Positions 26,115-35,789 of a stretch of DNA of 64,000 bases are shown here, in pieces. Below the pieces are notes generated by a model. It made no database searches. It was given only the letters and a program-made list of their open reading frames with translations, and was not told the origin of the DNA. Position 1 is the first letter of the stretch. Every line of letters starts with the position of its first letter. Made by a program: the position numbers and the translations under genes. This DNA is from Saprospiraceae bacterium (GTDB lineage Bacteria; Bacteroidota; Bacteroidia; Chitinophagales; Saprospiraceae): positions 81,865 through 145,864 of the forward strand of contig JABSSL010000024.1 in assembly GCA_013214355.1 (NCBI GenBank), in the 5' to 3' direction.

Positions 26115-27515
26115 ATGTTACAATCTTTAATTATTGTAGGTATCATCTACATTGCCGCCTTGGTCTTCTTTACCATGAGCGCTAGAACAAAAGAAAAAAG
26201 TTCCAAAGGCTTTTTGATGGCGGGTGCCAACATTGGAGCAGTCTTGGGCTTCTTCACTTTTGCCGCCACACTATTTAGCACCTTTACCCTGCAAGGTATG
26301 CCGGATTTTTTCCGTAATCACGGTGTTGGTGCATGGATATTCCTAGCCATTTCTGACGCAGTTATGGTCTTTGGTATCATATCCATTGGCTATGCTTTCC
26401 GCAAAAAGGCAGCAGGCCATGAGTACTATGGCATGGCAGGCTTTATGAGTTATTGCTATAAATGGCGAGTGGCAGGCCTGGTTACTTTCTTCGGGGCTTT
26501 TATCTTTCTAGTCCCCTACGTGGCTATCCAAATTCGAGGAGTAGCTATTTTCTTAAGTGGAGCTTTCCCTGATTCCATCCCCCTTTGGGCTGGGGCAGTT
26601 GGAATGGTGGTCGTGATGCTAATTTATAGCGAAATCGGAGGATTGAAAGCAATCATCTACAGTGATATGTTACAGGGTATTCTACTCCTTGCGGTAATCT
26701 GGATTATTGGCATCAACTGCCTTAACTACTTTGGAGGGATTGGGCCGATGTTCGAAGAGATACAACAGAAAAACGAAGCCTTATTGTCCGTACCAGGGCC
26801 CAATGGCTTGCTCGATTTTCAATTTCTATTTGGCTCCATGATTGCGATCTGCTTATTACCTTTTACCCAACCACAAGTGTCTACCCGATTGATCATCATG
26901 AAGGATACTAAATCCTTATATAAGCTTGCGGTAGGATTAGGATTCTTTGCCATTTTAATCATCCTCCCAACCTTATTCATGGGAATGTATGGAGCGGCCA
27001 AATACCCAGATGCCACCACCGCCGAATTCCTCAATCGTACCTTCCTTGAGGATCAGGCTCCTTTGATTGCCGCCTTTGTCATGATCGGTTTGATTGCCGC
27101 TGCCATTTCTACTTCGGATTCGCAGTTATTTGCCTTGGGTGGAGAAATTCGTTCCTTGCTCTCCGGTGATGATAAGAAGATGTTAGGCTATGCCCGGATG
27201 GCGATTCTCTTCTTTGCCGTCATCACCTTGGCCTTTGCCCTGATGAGTAGCGACGAGTTAGTATTGCTTACGCGTATGAGTTTTGCAGGAACGGCTTTGA
27301 TGGCTCCCATGATCTTCACGGGCATCTTTTACGATCGCTCAGGCTTCTTAAAGATCGTACCCCTAGCCACCCTGATTGCCTTGCTCATTTTAGTGCTATC
27401 CTTATTTGGCATAGTACCCAATACCCTGGCAGGAGTTCGCATGGACTTAATTTTATTAGGTTTATTAGCACTTATTGCAATTGTGGCTGTTGGAATAGAT
27501 AAAAACCGAAATTAA
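26115..27515 (+). CDS. sodium:solute symporter family transporter
   Basis: This 466-residue membrane protein has about 13 helices. Family features include FTFAATLFSTFTLQGMPDFFRNHG near helices 2-3, the SSF signature region around GGLKAIIYSDMLQGILLL, PFTQPQVSTRL, and AAISTSDSQLFALGGEI near the sodium site. It should import a sugar, sugar acid or related solute with sodium. Its place between the oxidoreductases and the sugar-acid reductase suggests it supplies the substrate of this locus. It is paired with the 70-residue protein 3 bp upstream. Confidence 0.87.
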   Translation: MLQSLIIVGIIYIAALVFFTMSARTKEKSSKGFLMAGANIGAVLGFFTFAATLFSTFTLQGMPDFFRNHGVGAWIFLAISDAVMVFGIISIGYAFRKKAAGHEYYGMAGFMSYCYKWRVAGLVTFFGAFIFLVPYVAIQIRGVAIFLSGAFPDSIPLWAGAVGMVVVMLIYSEIGGLKAIIYSDMLQGILLLAVIWIIGINCLNYFGGIGPMFEEIQQKNEALLSVPGPNGLLDFQFLFGSMIAICLLPFTQPQVSTRLIIMKDTKSLYKLAVGLGFFAILIILPTLFMGMYGAAKYPDATTAEFLNRTFLEDQAPLIAAFVMIGLIAAAISTSDSQLFALGGEIRSLLSGDDKKMLGYARMAILFFAVITLAFALMSSDELVLLTRMSFAGTALMAPMIFTGIFYDRSGFLKIVPLATLIALLILVLSLFGIVPNTLAGVRMDLILLGLLALIAIVAVGIDKNRN

Positions 27516-27530
27516 ACTTATTTTAGAAAG

Positions 27531-28535
27531 ATGAAACGAGTGCCTTACCTTGAGATGCATGAAGAATTGGTTCGTGTGCTACGCAAGATTGGGTTCCCCC
27601 AAGACAGAGCGGACCTTAGTGCTCGCTTATTTGCGGAGGCCAGTAGAGATGGCGTGTATTCTCATGGACTTAATCGCTTTCCTCGTTTCATTGAATATAT
27701 CCAGAAGGGCTATGTAAAAATCGATCAAGAAGCCATTCCCGTAAAGCAGATGGGAGCTTTAGAACAATGGGATGGTCAATTAGGTCCTGGCAACCTAAAT
27801 GCTTGGACCTGCATGAATCGAGCCATTGAGTTGGCACAAAAACATGGTATAGGTCTAGTTGCCTTAAGAAATACCAACCATTGGATGCGCGGTGGTGCCT
27901 TTGGCTGGCAAGCTGCAGAGGCGGGTATGATCGGTCTTTGCTGGACCAATACGATACCCAATATGCCCGCCTGGGGTGCCAAGAACCCGGTTTTCGGCAA
28001 TAACCCCCTGATCATTGGCTTTCCTAAAGCTGATGGACATATTGTATTGGATACTGCTATGACTCAGTTCTCTTTCGGTAAGATCGAAAGTTACCGAAGG
28101 CAAGGAAAACTCCTCCCCGTGGCGGGAGGGTTTGACTCGGCTGGAGAAATAACGCGAGATCCGGCTGAAATTGAAAAGAGTGGTAGAGCACTCCCTTTTG
28201 GTTTTTGGAAAGGTTCAGGTCTTTCACTGATGCTGGACTTGCTCGCCAGTAGCCTATCAGAAGGCCTAGCAACTACTCAAATAGGTGAGCAGTGCGAGGA
28301 CGAATATGGCTTATCCCAGATCTTTATTGCTATAGATGGCCAAAACCTTGGAGCAAAAGCCCATTACGAAGAGATGCTGGAAAATACGCTGGACGCTATC
28401 AGAAGTGCTGAACCTGCTACCCCTGGGGAAAAGGCCTATTATCCAGGGGAGCGCACCTTAGCGACTCGACTTGAAAACGAGCGCTTGGGTATACCTGTTG
28501 ACGAGGCCTACTGGGCAGAGATAAAAGCAATGTAG
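27531..28535 (+). CDS. dlgD: 2,3-diketo-L-gulonate reductase-like (YiaK/DlgD) dehydrogenase
   Basis: This 334-residue member of the malate/L-lactate dehydrogenase (LDH2/MDH2) fold follows E. coli YiaK nearly phrase by phrase, as remembered: VYSHGLNRFPRFI, ALEQWDGQLGPGNL, GIGLVALRNTNHWMRGGAFGWQAAEAGMIG, WGAKNPVFGNNPL, LPFGFWKGSGLSLMLDLLASSL and EYGLSQIFIAID. YiaK reduces 2,3-diketo-L-gulonate with NADH. The close match supports a role in sugar-acid metabolism. An AGAAAG ribosome-binding sequence lies directly upstream, and the next gene starts 3 bp after the stop. Confidence 0.84.
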   Translation: MKRVPYLEMHEELVRVLRKIGFPQDRADLSARLFAEASRDGVYSHGLNRFPRFIEYIQKGYVKIDQEAIPVKQMGALEQWDGQLGPGNLNAWTCMNRAIELAQKHGIGLVALRNTNHWMRGGAFGWQAAEAGMIGLCWTNTIPNMPAWGAKNPVFGNNPLIIGFPKADGHIVLDTAMTQFSFGKIESYRRQGKLLPVAGGFDSAGEITRDPAEIEKSGRALPFGFWKGSGLSLMLDLLASSLSEGLATTQIGEQCEDEYGLSQIFIAIDGQNLGAKAHYEEMLENTLDAIRSAEPATPGEKAYYPGERTLATRLENERLGIPVDEAYWAEIKAM

Positions 28536-28537
28536 TT

Positions 28538-31249
28538 ATGACAAACAACTACCTAAGAATATTGACAATAGTTGGATTGACACTGCTTGGTATTTGGGGT
28601 GTCAAGAAGATTATTTTCCCCACTCATGCAATCGATTTCAATAGTGATATTCGTCCCATTCTCAACCAGCATTGCCTACGATGCCATGGCGGGGTAAAAG
28701 CTTCTGGGGGCCTAAGCTTTCTATTTGAAGAGGAAGCCTTTCAAGCTGCAGAATCTGGCAAACTAGCCATTGTGCGCGGCAAAGCAGGTAAAAGTGAATT
28801 GATCAGACGGATCAAACATAGCGATCCGGAATTGCGCATGCCTCTAGATGCCGACCCCATGTCTCCAAAAGAGATTCAATTGTTGACCGACTGGATCAAT
28901 CAGGGTGCACCCTGGGCAAAGCATTGGGCTTATATTCCACCAGTGAAGCCTGCAATAGCGGATCCATCCACTGCATCGGTATTTCCATTACAGAACGAAA
29001 TTGACCATTACATACTCGATCGCCTACAGCAGGAGGATATCCCTCCCTCACCCAGAGCCGACAAAACAACGCTGATTCGAAGGATCACGCTGGATTTAAC
29101 CGGCCTTCCTCCAACCGATGCAGAAGTAGCGGCCTTCTTAGCGGATGAAAGCGATACAGCCTTAGATAAAGTCATAGATCGACTGTTGGGGTCTCCTCAT
29201 TTTGGAGAACGTTGGGCAGCCATGTGGATGGACCTAGCTCGCTATGGAGATTCTCAAGGTTATCAAAAAGACCCCTATCGCTCCATTTGGCGGTACCGTG
29301 ATTGGTTGATTGATGCCTTCAATGAAGACCTGCCCTTCGATAAATTCACCATCCAGCAATTGGCAGGTGACCTTTTGCCAGAGCCTTCCGAAAAGGAGCT
29401 ACTAGCTACAGCTTTTCACCGTAATACTATGACCAATGATGAAGGAGGAACCGATGACGAGGAATTTCGAGTAGCCGCTGTCATTGACCGTATCAATACT
29501 ACCTGGGAAGTATGGCAGGGCACAACCATGTCCTGTGTACAATGCCATAGCCACCCCTATGATCCGTTCGTACATGAGGACTTCTATACGTCCATGGCTT
29601 TTTTCAACAACACGGAAGATGCTGATACCCGGAATGATGCGCCAAACCTAATGAGTTTCTCCAAAACGGATAAGGAAAAACTGAAGCGGTGGACCAATAG
29701 CCTATCTCCTACTCCAATTGCCGAAAACATCAATGATAGTAAGGATTTGAATCGATACCGACGAATGGTCTTGTTTCCCAACTGGAAACCAGGCTTTAGT
29801 GATAGTTGGGATAAACTATTTATCGATGATAAAAATAGAGCGCGCAGCATAGCCCAGGGCGGATGGCTGCTGTTCAAGGACGTGGATATGGCAGCATTAA
29901 ATGCTATTACCTTAAGCCACAACAAAACGAAAGAAGCCATAAAAGTTTCGGTGTTCGCTGGTGCGCTAGATGGTACGCTGCTTGGAGAATCCATCCTCAG
30001 TCGTGGGGAGAACAGCCAGATTAAATTGACCAGTGTAGAGAAGGCTAAACAAGATCTTTATATCCAGTTTCAAAGTGATACGAAGATTCCTCGAGGTTTC
30101 CGGGTAGAAGAATTGAGTTTTGGAACTACCGATTTAGCTAAAACCGAAATTGCAGATAGCCTGGCAGAGCTTGCCCAAATCCCGACTCCAATAATGAAGG
30201 ATTTATCTGGAAAGGCAAGTCGAACCACACATGTATTTGAAAGGGGTAACTGGCTGGTCCATGGAGCCGTAGTAGAAGCAGATGTTCCGGAAAGTTTATC
30301 TCCCTTAGCCAAAGATGAGCAAGTAGATCGACTGGACTTGGCAGAATGGTTGGTTCATCGAGATAACCCACTCACTGCAAGAGTCATTGTCAATCGATTT
30401 TGGGCAGAGATGATGGGGAGAGGGATTGTTGAAACCATTGAAGACTTCGGCTCTCAAGGCACACCGCCTACCCACCCGGAACTCCTAGATTGGTTAGCCA
30501 TTGAATTCCAAGAAGATATGCAATGGAGCGTCAAGAAGCTTTTGAAATTCATTGCCAGCTCCAGCGCCTATCAGCAGAGCTCCGTCACCAGCGCGATCGC
30601 CTTAGAAAAAGATCCCAATAATCAGTGGTGGTCGAGGGCCTATCGCAAGCGCTTGACTGCCGAGCAAGTCCGAGATCAGGCGCTGGCCGTAAGTGGCTTA
30701 TTGAGTACGAAGATGTATGGACCTAGCGTAATGCCTCCACAGCCAGATGGGGTATGGCAAGTTATCCGCAATGTGATGCGTTGGCGGGAGAGTCAAGGGG
30801 AGGATCGCTACCGCCGAGCCCTGTATACCTTTTGGCGAAAATCCAGCCCCTACCCTTCTTTCCTAACCTTTGATAGCCCGAGTAGGGAGATTTGCGTATC
30901 CAGGAGAATTCAAACCAATACGCCACTGCAGGCTCTTACCACCATGAATGATACCGTCTATGTGGAAGCAGCAAGAGCATTGGCCAAGATAGCCATGAAC
31001 AAGGCCGAACAGAAAGAAGACACAGCACTAGCCATAGTCTACGAACGGGCTTTGTTGAAAACCCCGTCCGCTGAGACACTTAACCTTTTGCAACAGCATT
31101 TTGAAGAGAATCTGGATTATTATCAAGACAATCCAGAAGAAGCCAAAAAGATAGCACAAAGCGAAGAGAACAATCACACCCAATTAGCTGCCCTAACCGT
31201 GGTAAGTAATGTTATTCTCAATCTTGATGAATTTGTGGTAAGAGAATAG
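28538..31249 (+). CDS. PSD1/DUF1549/DUF1553 planctomycete-type cytochrome protein
   Basis: This 903-residue exported protein has an N-terminal membrane or signal segment, a cytochrome-c-like PSD1 domain (CLRCH near residue 48), DUF1549 (PSPRADKTTLIRRITLDLTGLPPT, about 170-380) with a second CVQCH motif, a middle region probably binding carbohydrate, and C-terminal DUF1553 (LAEWLVHRDNPLTARVIVNRFW, about 595-880). These proteins are abundant in planctomycetes and some Bacteroidota and almost always precede a DUF1501 gene, as here. The role is probably periplasmic electron transfer or polysaccharide processing. It is co-transcribed with the sugar-acid reductase. Confidence 0.86.
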   Translation: MTNNYLRILTIVGLTLLGIWGVKKIIFPTHAIDFNSDIRPILNQHCLRCHGGVKASGGLSFLFEEEAFQAAESGKLAIVRGKAGKSELIRRIKHSDPELRMPLDADPMSPKEIQLLTDWINQGAPWAKHWAYIPPVKPAIADPSTASVFPLQNEIDHYILDRLQQEDIPPSPRADKTTLIRRITLDLTGLPPTDAEVAAFLADESDTALDKVIDRLLGSPHFGERWAAMWMDLARYGDSQGYQKDPYRSIWRYRDWLIDAFNEDLPFDKFTIQQLAGDLLPEPSEKELLATAFHRNTMTNDEGGTDDEEFRVAAVIDRINTTWEVWQGTTMSCVQCHSHPYDPFVHEDFYTSMAFFNNTEDADTRNDAPNLMSFSKTDKEKLKRWTNSLSPTPIAENINDSKDLNRYRRMVLFPNWKPGFSDSWDKLFIDDKNRARSIAQGGWLLFKDVDMAALNAITLSHNKTKEAIKVSVFAGALDGTLLGESILSRGENSQIKLTSVEKAKQDLYIQFQSDTKIPRGFRVEELSFGTTDLAKTEIADSLAELAQIPTPIMKDLSGKASRTTHVFERGNWLVHGAVVEADVPESLSPLAKDEQVDRLDLAEWLVHRDNPLTARVIVNRFWAEMMGRGIVETIEDFGSQGTPPTHPELLDWLAIEFQEDMQWSVKKLLKFIASSSAYQQSSVTSAIALEKDPNNQWWSRAYRKRLTAEQVRDQALAVSGLLSTKMYGPSVMPPQPDGVWQVIRNVMRWRESQGEDRYRRALYTFWRKSSPYPSFLTFDSPSREICVSRRIQTNTPLQALTTMNDTVYVEAARALAKIAMNKAEQKEDTALAIVYERALLKTPSAETLNLLQQHFEENLDYYQDNPEEAKKIAQSEENNHTQLAALTVVSNVILNLDEFVVRE

Positions 31250-31348
31250 CCAAATTGACTTTTATCCAACCGTCTTTGGCAACTTCCTGGCGAGCAAAGC
31301 CAGCTCCCAAGGAAATTAGCCTGAATAAAGAGGCCTAAAATTGGATCT

Positions 31349-32839
31349 ATGAAATTGATCAATGAATTAATACAAGAATATGAGAAAGAGCTAACTCGTC
31401 GATCTTTCCTACAGGTAGGCGGTCTGAGCTTAGGCGCCATGGCCTTGTCCTTTCTCTCTTCTTGTGATCGCCCAGCTGGCATCGGGAGTAGTCACGATAG
31501 CCCTTTGATCGACTTAGCTAACCCCTTGCGTCCTAGAGATAGCCATTTTGCCCCAAAAGCAAAACGTGTGATCTTCCTACATATGGCGGGCGCCCCTTCT
31601 CAATTAGAGTTATTCGAATATAAACCTGCTCTGCATAAATTAGATGGATTGGACTGTCCCCCCTCCTTACTCGAGGGTAAGCGTTTCGCCTTTATCACGG
31701 GTGTTCCTAAGATGCTAGGACCACAGTTTGAGTTTGGGAAGTTTGGGGAAACGCAAAGCTATGTATCTGATCGCTTACCGCATTTCAAAGAAGTGGTAGA
31801 TGAGGTAACCTTCCTCCGAGCCATGCATACCGACGAATTCAACCATGCACCGGCTCAGCTCTTCATGCATACCGGGCATGCCCGCCTCGGGCGCCCCAGC
31901 ATGGGCTCCTGGGTGACCTATGGCCTAGGCTCTGAGAACCAGGATTTGCCGGGCTTCGTCGTCCTGGTATCTGGTCAATCGGCACCTAGCGCTGGCAAGA
32001 GCGTCTGGGGAAGTGGCTTTTTACCAACCGTTTTTCAAGGGGTACAATGCAGATCCAAAGGAGAACCTGTACTATACGTGAATAATCCTGACGGAATGCC
32101 TCGGAATATCCGCAAAGGTACCATTGAAGCCATTAACGAACTGAATCGCAGACGTTACGAAGAAGTGCAGGACCCAGAGATTGTGACGCGGATTGCACAG
32201 TACGAAATGGCTTTTAAAATGCAGATGACCGTGCCAGAGGTGATGGATATCAACGATGAGCCGGACTACATTCATGAAATGTACGGCACCACTCCTGGTC
32301 AAGCCTCTTTTGCCAACAATTGCCTCCTGGCGCGCCGTTTAGCAGAGAAGGATGTACGTTTCATTCAACTTTTCCATCGAGGTTGGGATTCCCACGGCAG
32401 TAACCAATTTGAGGCCTTGGACATCGGATTCGTGAAGCGCTGTCAGGAGATCGACAAGCCCATGTCCGCTCTCTTGAAAGACCTAGAACAGCGCGGACTA
32501 TTAGAAGAGACCCTAGTGGTTTGGGGGGGAGAATTTGGACGTACTCCAATGATGGAAAACCGTGGAGGTATATCCAATCCCTTTGCCGGACGCGATCACC
32601 ACAAAGAGGCGTTCACCATGTGGATGGCTGGTGGTGGGGTGAAGAAAGGCTTTAGCTTTGGAGAAACCGACGAAATCGGTTATTATGGTACCCAAGACCG
32701 CGTTCATACCCACGATCTGCAGGCAACTATCTTGCATCTAATGGGTATCAATCACGAGCAATTGACCTATCATTTCCAAGGCAGAGACTTTAGATTGACT
32801 GACGTACACGGTCATGTAGTCAAAGATATTATGGTTTAA
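31349..32839 (+). CDS. DUF1501 family exported protein
   Basis: This 496-residue protein has a Tat signal (TRRSFLQVGGLSLGAMALSF) and then the DUF1501 fold, related to sulfatase/alkaline phosphatase. Markers include VIFLHMAGAPSQLELFEYKP, HTDEFNHAPAQLFMHTGH, the metal-site-like GEFGRTPMMENRGG and GRDHH. The family is functionally uncharacterised and travels with PSD1 cytochromes. It lies 99 bp after that gene. A polysaccharide sulfate or other ester target is possible but not shown. Confidence 0.86.
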   Translation: MKLINELIQEYEKELTRRSFLQVGGLSLGAMALSFLSSCDRPAGIGSSHDSPLIDLANPLRPRDSHFAPKAKRVIFLHMAGAPSQLELFEYKPALHKLDGLDCPPSLLEGKRFAFITGVPKMLGPQFEFGKFGETQSYVSDRLPHFKEVVDEVTFLRAMHTDEFNHAPAQLFMHTGHARLGRPSMGSWVTYGLGSENQDLPGFVVLVSGQSAPSAGKSVWGSGFLPTVFQGVQCRSKGEPVLYVNNPDGMPRNIRKGTIEAINELNRRRYEEVQDPEIVTRIAQYEMAFKMQMTVPEVMDINDEPDYIHEMYGTTPGQASFANNCLLARRLAEKDVRFIQLFHRGWDSHGSNQFEALDIGFVKRCQEIDKPMSALLKDLEQRGLLEETLVVWGGEFGRTPMMENRGGISNPFAGRDHHKEAFTMWMAGGGVKKGFSFGETDEIGYYGTQDRVHTHDLQATILHLMGINHEQLTYHFQGRDFRLTDVHGHVVKDIMV

Positions 32840-32958
32840 ATCGATCCTTTTATGTTTACTTATGGTGAGATGCCCACTGGAAGCTTCCTACAAGCCCAGT
32901 TGGTGTTCTTAGCCATCTGCGGGTATTAGAACCAGCAACACTTGATAAAACGAACAAA

Positions 32959-34704
32959 ATGAAGCCAACTTCAACCCTTCTTTTCCTATTATGCTCTTTT
33001 TTTTGGGCTAGTTCACAAGACATGGTACTTCCGCTTTATCCCGAAGGTATCCCCTGTGCTAGTGAAAACCAGCAAAAAACAAGAGAAGTCAATAATGGTA
33101 GCGAACGCAGAATAAGTGCCGTCCAGGAACCGGAAATAGCCGTTTACCTACCGGCTAAGTCCAATGCGAATGGAACGGGAGTAGTGATCTGTCCTGGTGG
33201 AGGCTATTGGGTGCTAGCATGGGACTGGGAAGGCAGTTGGATGGCGAAATGGCTCAATGAAATGGGTATCGCTGCCTTTGTCTTAAAATACAGACTTCCT
33301 GGATGGGAATCAGATGAATGTAATGACAAGGTAGCCCTGATGGATGCACAGCGAGCTATGCGCTTAGTCCGGAGCAAAGCTGTTGATTGGAGATTGGACC
33401 CTGATCGAATTGGAATCATGGGTTTCTCAGCAGGTGGCCATTTAGCTTCGTCTTTATCTACTCACTTTGACCGAGGAATCGAAAATGCTCAGCTCCCTAT
33501 CGACGGCTTCTCTTCACGTCCAGATTTCTCCATCCTAATGTATCCAGTCATTTCCATGGATACCACGATCGCTCACAGGGGCTCTAGAAGGAACATTATT
33601 GGAGATACGCCCAGTGCCGAGATGGAAGAATACTATTCTAACGAAAAGCAGATCACCGCAGAAACACCGCCTGCCTTACTGATCCACGCAGATAATGACA
33701 AAGGTGTTATCCCCGAAAACAGCATTGTCTACTATCAAGGTCTACGAAAACACGGAATTCCGGCAGCCTTACACATCTTCGAATCTGGTGGTCATGGTTT
33801 TTCTTTTGGAAAAGGGTTGGGTGATGTCGAAGGTTGGCCTAGAGTAGCGAAGGAATGGCTAGCGGGCAGAGGCTTGCTGAAGAAAAAGCTTCGAGCCTTA
33901 ATTGTGGACGGCCAAAACAACCACAAAAACTGGCCTGAAACCACTCCCATTCTACAACAACAATTGGAAGAGACAAACCTATTTGTTGTGGATATCGCTA
34001 CCTCCCCCGCTAAAGGAGAACCGATGACTAACTTCCGTCCCCCCTTTCACGCCTATGATGTGGTAATATCCAACTATAATGGAGATGCCTGGCCAGCAGA
34101 AACACAGCAGGACTTTGAACGCTATGTACACGGCGGGGGTGGCTTCATCTCTGTTCACGCCGCCGACAACGCTTTCTCTAATTGGGAAGCCTATAATGAG
34201 ATAATCGGCCTTGGCGGTTGGGAGGGACGAAATGAGAAAAATGGCCCCTATGTCTATATCAATGATAAAAATGAGGTAATCAGAGATGATTCGCCTGGCA
34301 GAGGAGGCAATCATGGTAAACGTCACGAATTCATCATTCAAGCGCGGGACAGCACCCACGCCATCATGAAAGGTCTTCCTACCCGATGGCTCCATGTCGA
34401 AGATGAATTGTATGACATGATGCGGGGCCCAGCCAAAAACATGCATATCCTGGCTACAGCTTATGGCGATCCAGCACAAGGTGGACAAGACAGACATGAG
34501 CCCATGTTGATGACCATCCACTATGGCTTAGGTCGAGTCTTTCATACCACACTAGGTCACAGCAATGAGTCACAATTGTGCCTAGGCTTCAAAACCACCT
34601 TCCAGCGTGCCGCTGAATGGGTCGCTACCGGCCAAGTAACACAGAAAGTACCGGATCAATTTCCTACAGAAACGCAAAGTATCCTTTCTAATCCCCCTAA
34701 ATAA
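32959..34704 (+). CDS. alpha/beta-hydrolase esterase fused to a ThuA-like domain
   Basis: This 581-residue exported protein (signal [20 protein letters not shown]) has two domains. Residues 55-310 form a BD-FAE-type esterase: [11 protein letters not shown] oxyanion region, nucleophile Ser157 in [21 protein letters not shown] with the acid, and SGGHGFSFG with the His. Residues 315-565 form a ThuA-like class-I-glutamine-amidotransferase fold: [34 protein letters not shown], and [11 protein letters not shown]. ThuA proteins belong to oxidised-disaccharide metabolism. The fusion joins de-esterification with the keto-sugar part of the pathway in one periplasmic protein. Both active sites look intact. 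Confidence 0.83.
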   Translation: MKPTSTLLFLLCSFFWASSQDMVLPLYPEGIPCASENQQKTREVNNGSERRISAVQEPEIAVYLPAKSNANGTGVVICPGGGYWVLAWDWEGSWMAKWLNEMGIAAFVLKYRLPGWESDECNDKVALMDAQRAMRLVRSKAVDWRLDPDRIGIMGFSAGGHLASSLSTHFDRGIENAQLPIDGFSSRPDFSILMYPVISMDTTIAHRGSRRNIIGDTPSAEMEEYYSNEKQITAETPPALLIHADNDKGVIPENSIVYYQGLRKHGIPAALHIFESGGHGFSFGKGLGDVEGWPRVAKEWLAGRGLLKKKLRALIVDGQNNHKNWPETTPILQQQLEETNLFVVDIATSPAKGEPMTNFRPPFHAYDVVISNYNGDAWPAETQQDFERYVHGGGGFISVHAADNAFSNWEAYNEIIGLGGWEGRNEKNGPYVYINDKNEVIRDDSPGRGGNHGKRHEFIIQARDSTHAIMKGLPTRWLHVEDELYDMMRGPAKNMHILATAYGDPAQGGQDRHEPMLMTIHYGLGRVFHTTLGHSNESQLCLGFKTTFQRAAEWVATGQVTQKVPDQFPTETQSILSNPPK

Positions 34705-34711
34705 TACCCTG

Positions 34712-34814
34712 CTTCGACAAAGCTTGTGGACAATCATAGCAGGAGATGAATAAGCGCTTGTAGCTAGCGTTGAATTTCATTTTTAAATGTCTTCAAACAC
34801 AAGCTTTGTCGAAG
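34712..34814. repeat. perfect 17-bp inverted repeat with 69-nt spacer
   Basis: CTTCGACAAAGCTTGTG at 34712-34728 is exactly complementary in reverse to 34798-34814. It occupies the gap between the esterase-ThuA gene and the next gene. The loop is too long for a good terminator, so it looks like a REP-type or small mobile repeat. Each arm also contains AAGCTT. Confidence 0.7.
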
Positions 34815-34838
34815 AACCAATAATATAAGCCTCTTTTC

Positions 34839-35741
34839 ATGAATAAGCCATCCACAATTAATCGACGTTCCTTCAATCAATTGTTAGCCGCGGGAGCCTT
34901 ATTGTCTCCGCTTTACGGATTTACTGCCCCACCTGCCAAGCTAGGTAGCAACATGAAAATGGGATTGGTCACCTATCTCTGGGGCAAGGACTGGGATCTT
35001 CCTACCTTGATTGAGAACTGCACTAAAGCTAAGACCTTCGGCGTAGAGCTACGAATCGAACACGCTCATGCCGTCACGCTGGACTTATCTCAAAACGAAC
35101 GGCTAGAAGTGAAAAAGCGCTTCGCAGATAGCCGAGTTACCTGCCTGGGTATGGGAACCAATCAAGCTTACCACTATGCAGACAGTTCCCGACTACAGCA
35201 GGAGATCGAAGGGACCAAGGCTTACATCAAGCTGAGTCATGACATCGGAGGTACAGGCGTCAAAGTTAAACCCAATGCCTTTCCCAAAGGTGTATCCAAG
35301 GAAAAAACCATCGAGCAGATTGGTCTGGCCCTAAATGAAGTAGGCAAATTCGGGGCCGATTATGGCCAGGTCATTCGAGTCGAGGTACATGGCCGTGGCA
35401 CCCAAGAACTGCCCAACATGAAAGCCATCATGGATATAGCTGATCATCCTAATGTCAAGGTATGCTGGAATTGCAACGATCAAGATCTGATCGGTGAAGG
35501 TTTGGAGCACAATTTCAATCTGGTCAAGGATCGCTTTGGAGACACGGTACATATCCGGGAAGTCAACGTTGGAGAATATCCCTATCCCGCCCTTGCCAAG
35601 CTCTTTACGGCCATCGACTATGATGGCTGGATTCTCCTGGAATGTCGGACCAACCCTGAAGATAAGCTTGCCGCCATGAAAGAGCATCGAAAGCTGTGGA
35701 ACAAAATGGTAAAACAGGCTCGCCGGGAGATCAAGGTTTAG
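34839..35741 (+). CDS. Tat-exported TIM-barrel sugar isomerase/epimerase-like protein
   Basis: This 300-residue xylose-isomerase-like barrel has a Tat-type leader (INRRSFNQLLAAGALLSPLYG). Barrel phrases are MGLVTYLWGKDWDLPTLIENC, GVELRIEHAH, VIRVEVHGRG, VCWNCNDQDL, DTVHIREVNVGEYPYP and DGWILLECRT. The metal ligands differ somewhat from the cytosolic barrel at 22717: the usual last Glu is in LLECRT and the Asp in NCNDQD. It probably acts outside the cytoplasm, perhaps as a lyase or epimerase on an oxidised glycan. It closes the rightward locus. Confidence 0.8.
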   Translation: MNKPSTINRRSFNQLLAAGALLSPLYGFTAPPAKLGSNMKMGLVTYLWGKDWDLPTLIENCTKAKTFGVELRIEHAHAVTLDLSQNERLEVKKRFADSRVTCLGMGTNQAYHYADSSRLQQEIEGTKAYIKLSHDIGGTGVKVKPNAFPKGVSKEKTIEQIGLALNEVGKFGADYGQVIRVEVHGRGTQELPNMKAIMDIADHPNVKVCWNCNDQDLIGEGLEHNFNLVKDRFGDTVHIREVNVGEYPYPALAKLFTAIDYDGWILLECRTNPEDKLAAMKEHRKLWNKMVKQARREIKV

Positions 35742-35789
35742 TAGAGTTAATCAGCCCGGCGATTGTGGCCCTTCGGTTGCCTATTCCCC

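Noticed and set aside
27531..28535. Calling the LDH2-type enzyme a lactate or malate dehydrogenase
   Set aside because: The sequence follows YiaK rather than malate/lactate enzymes, and the neighbours are sugar-acid genes.
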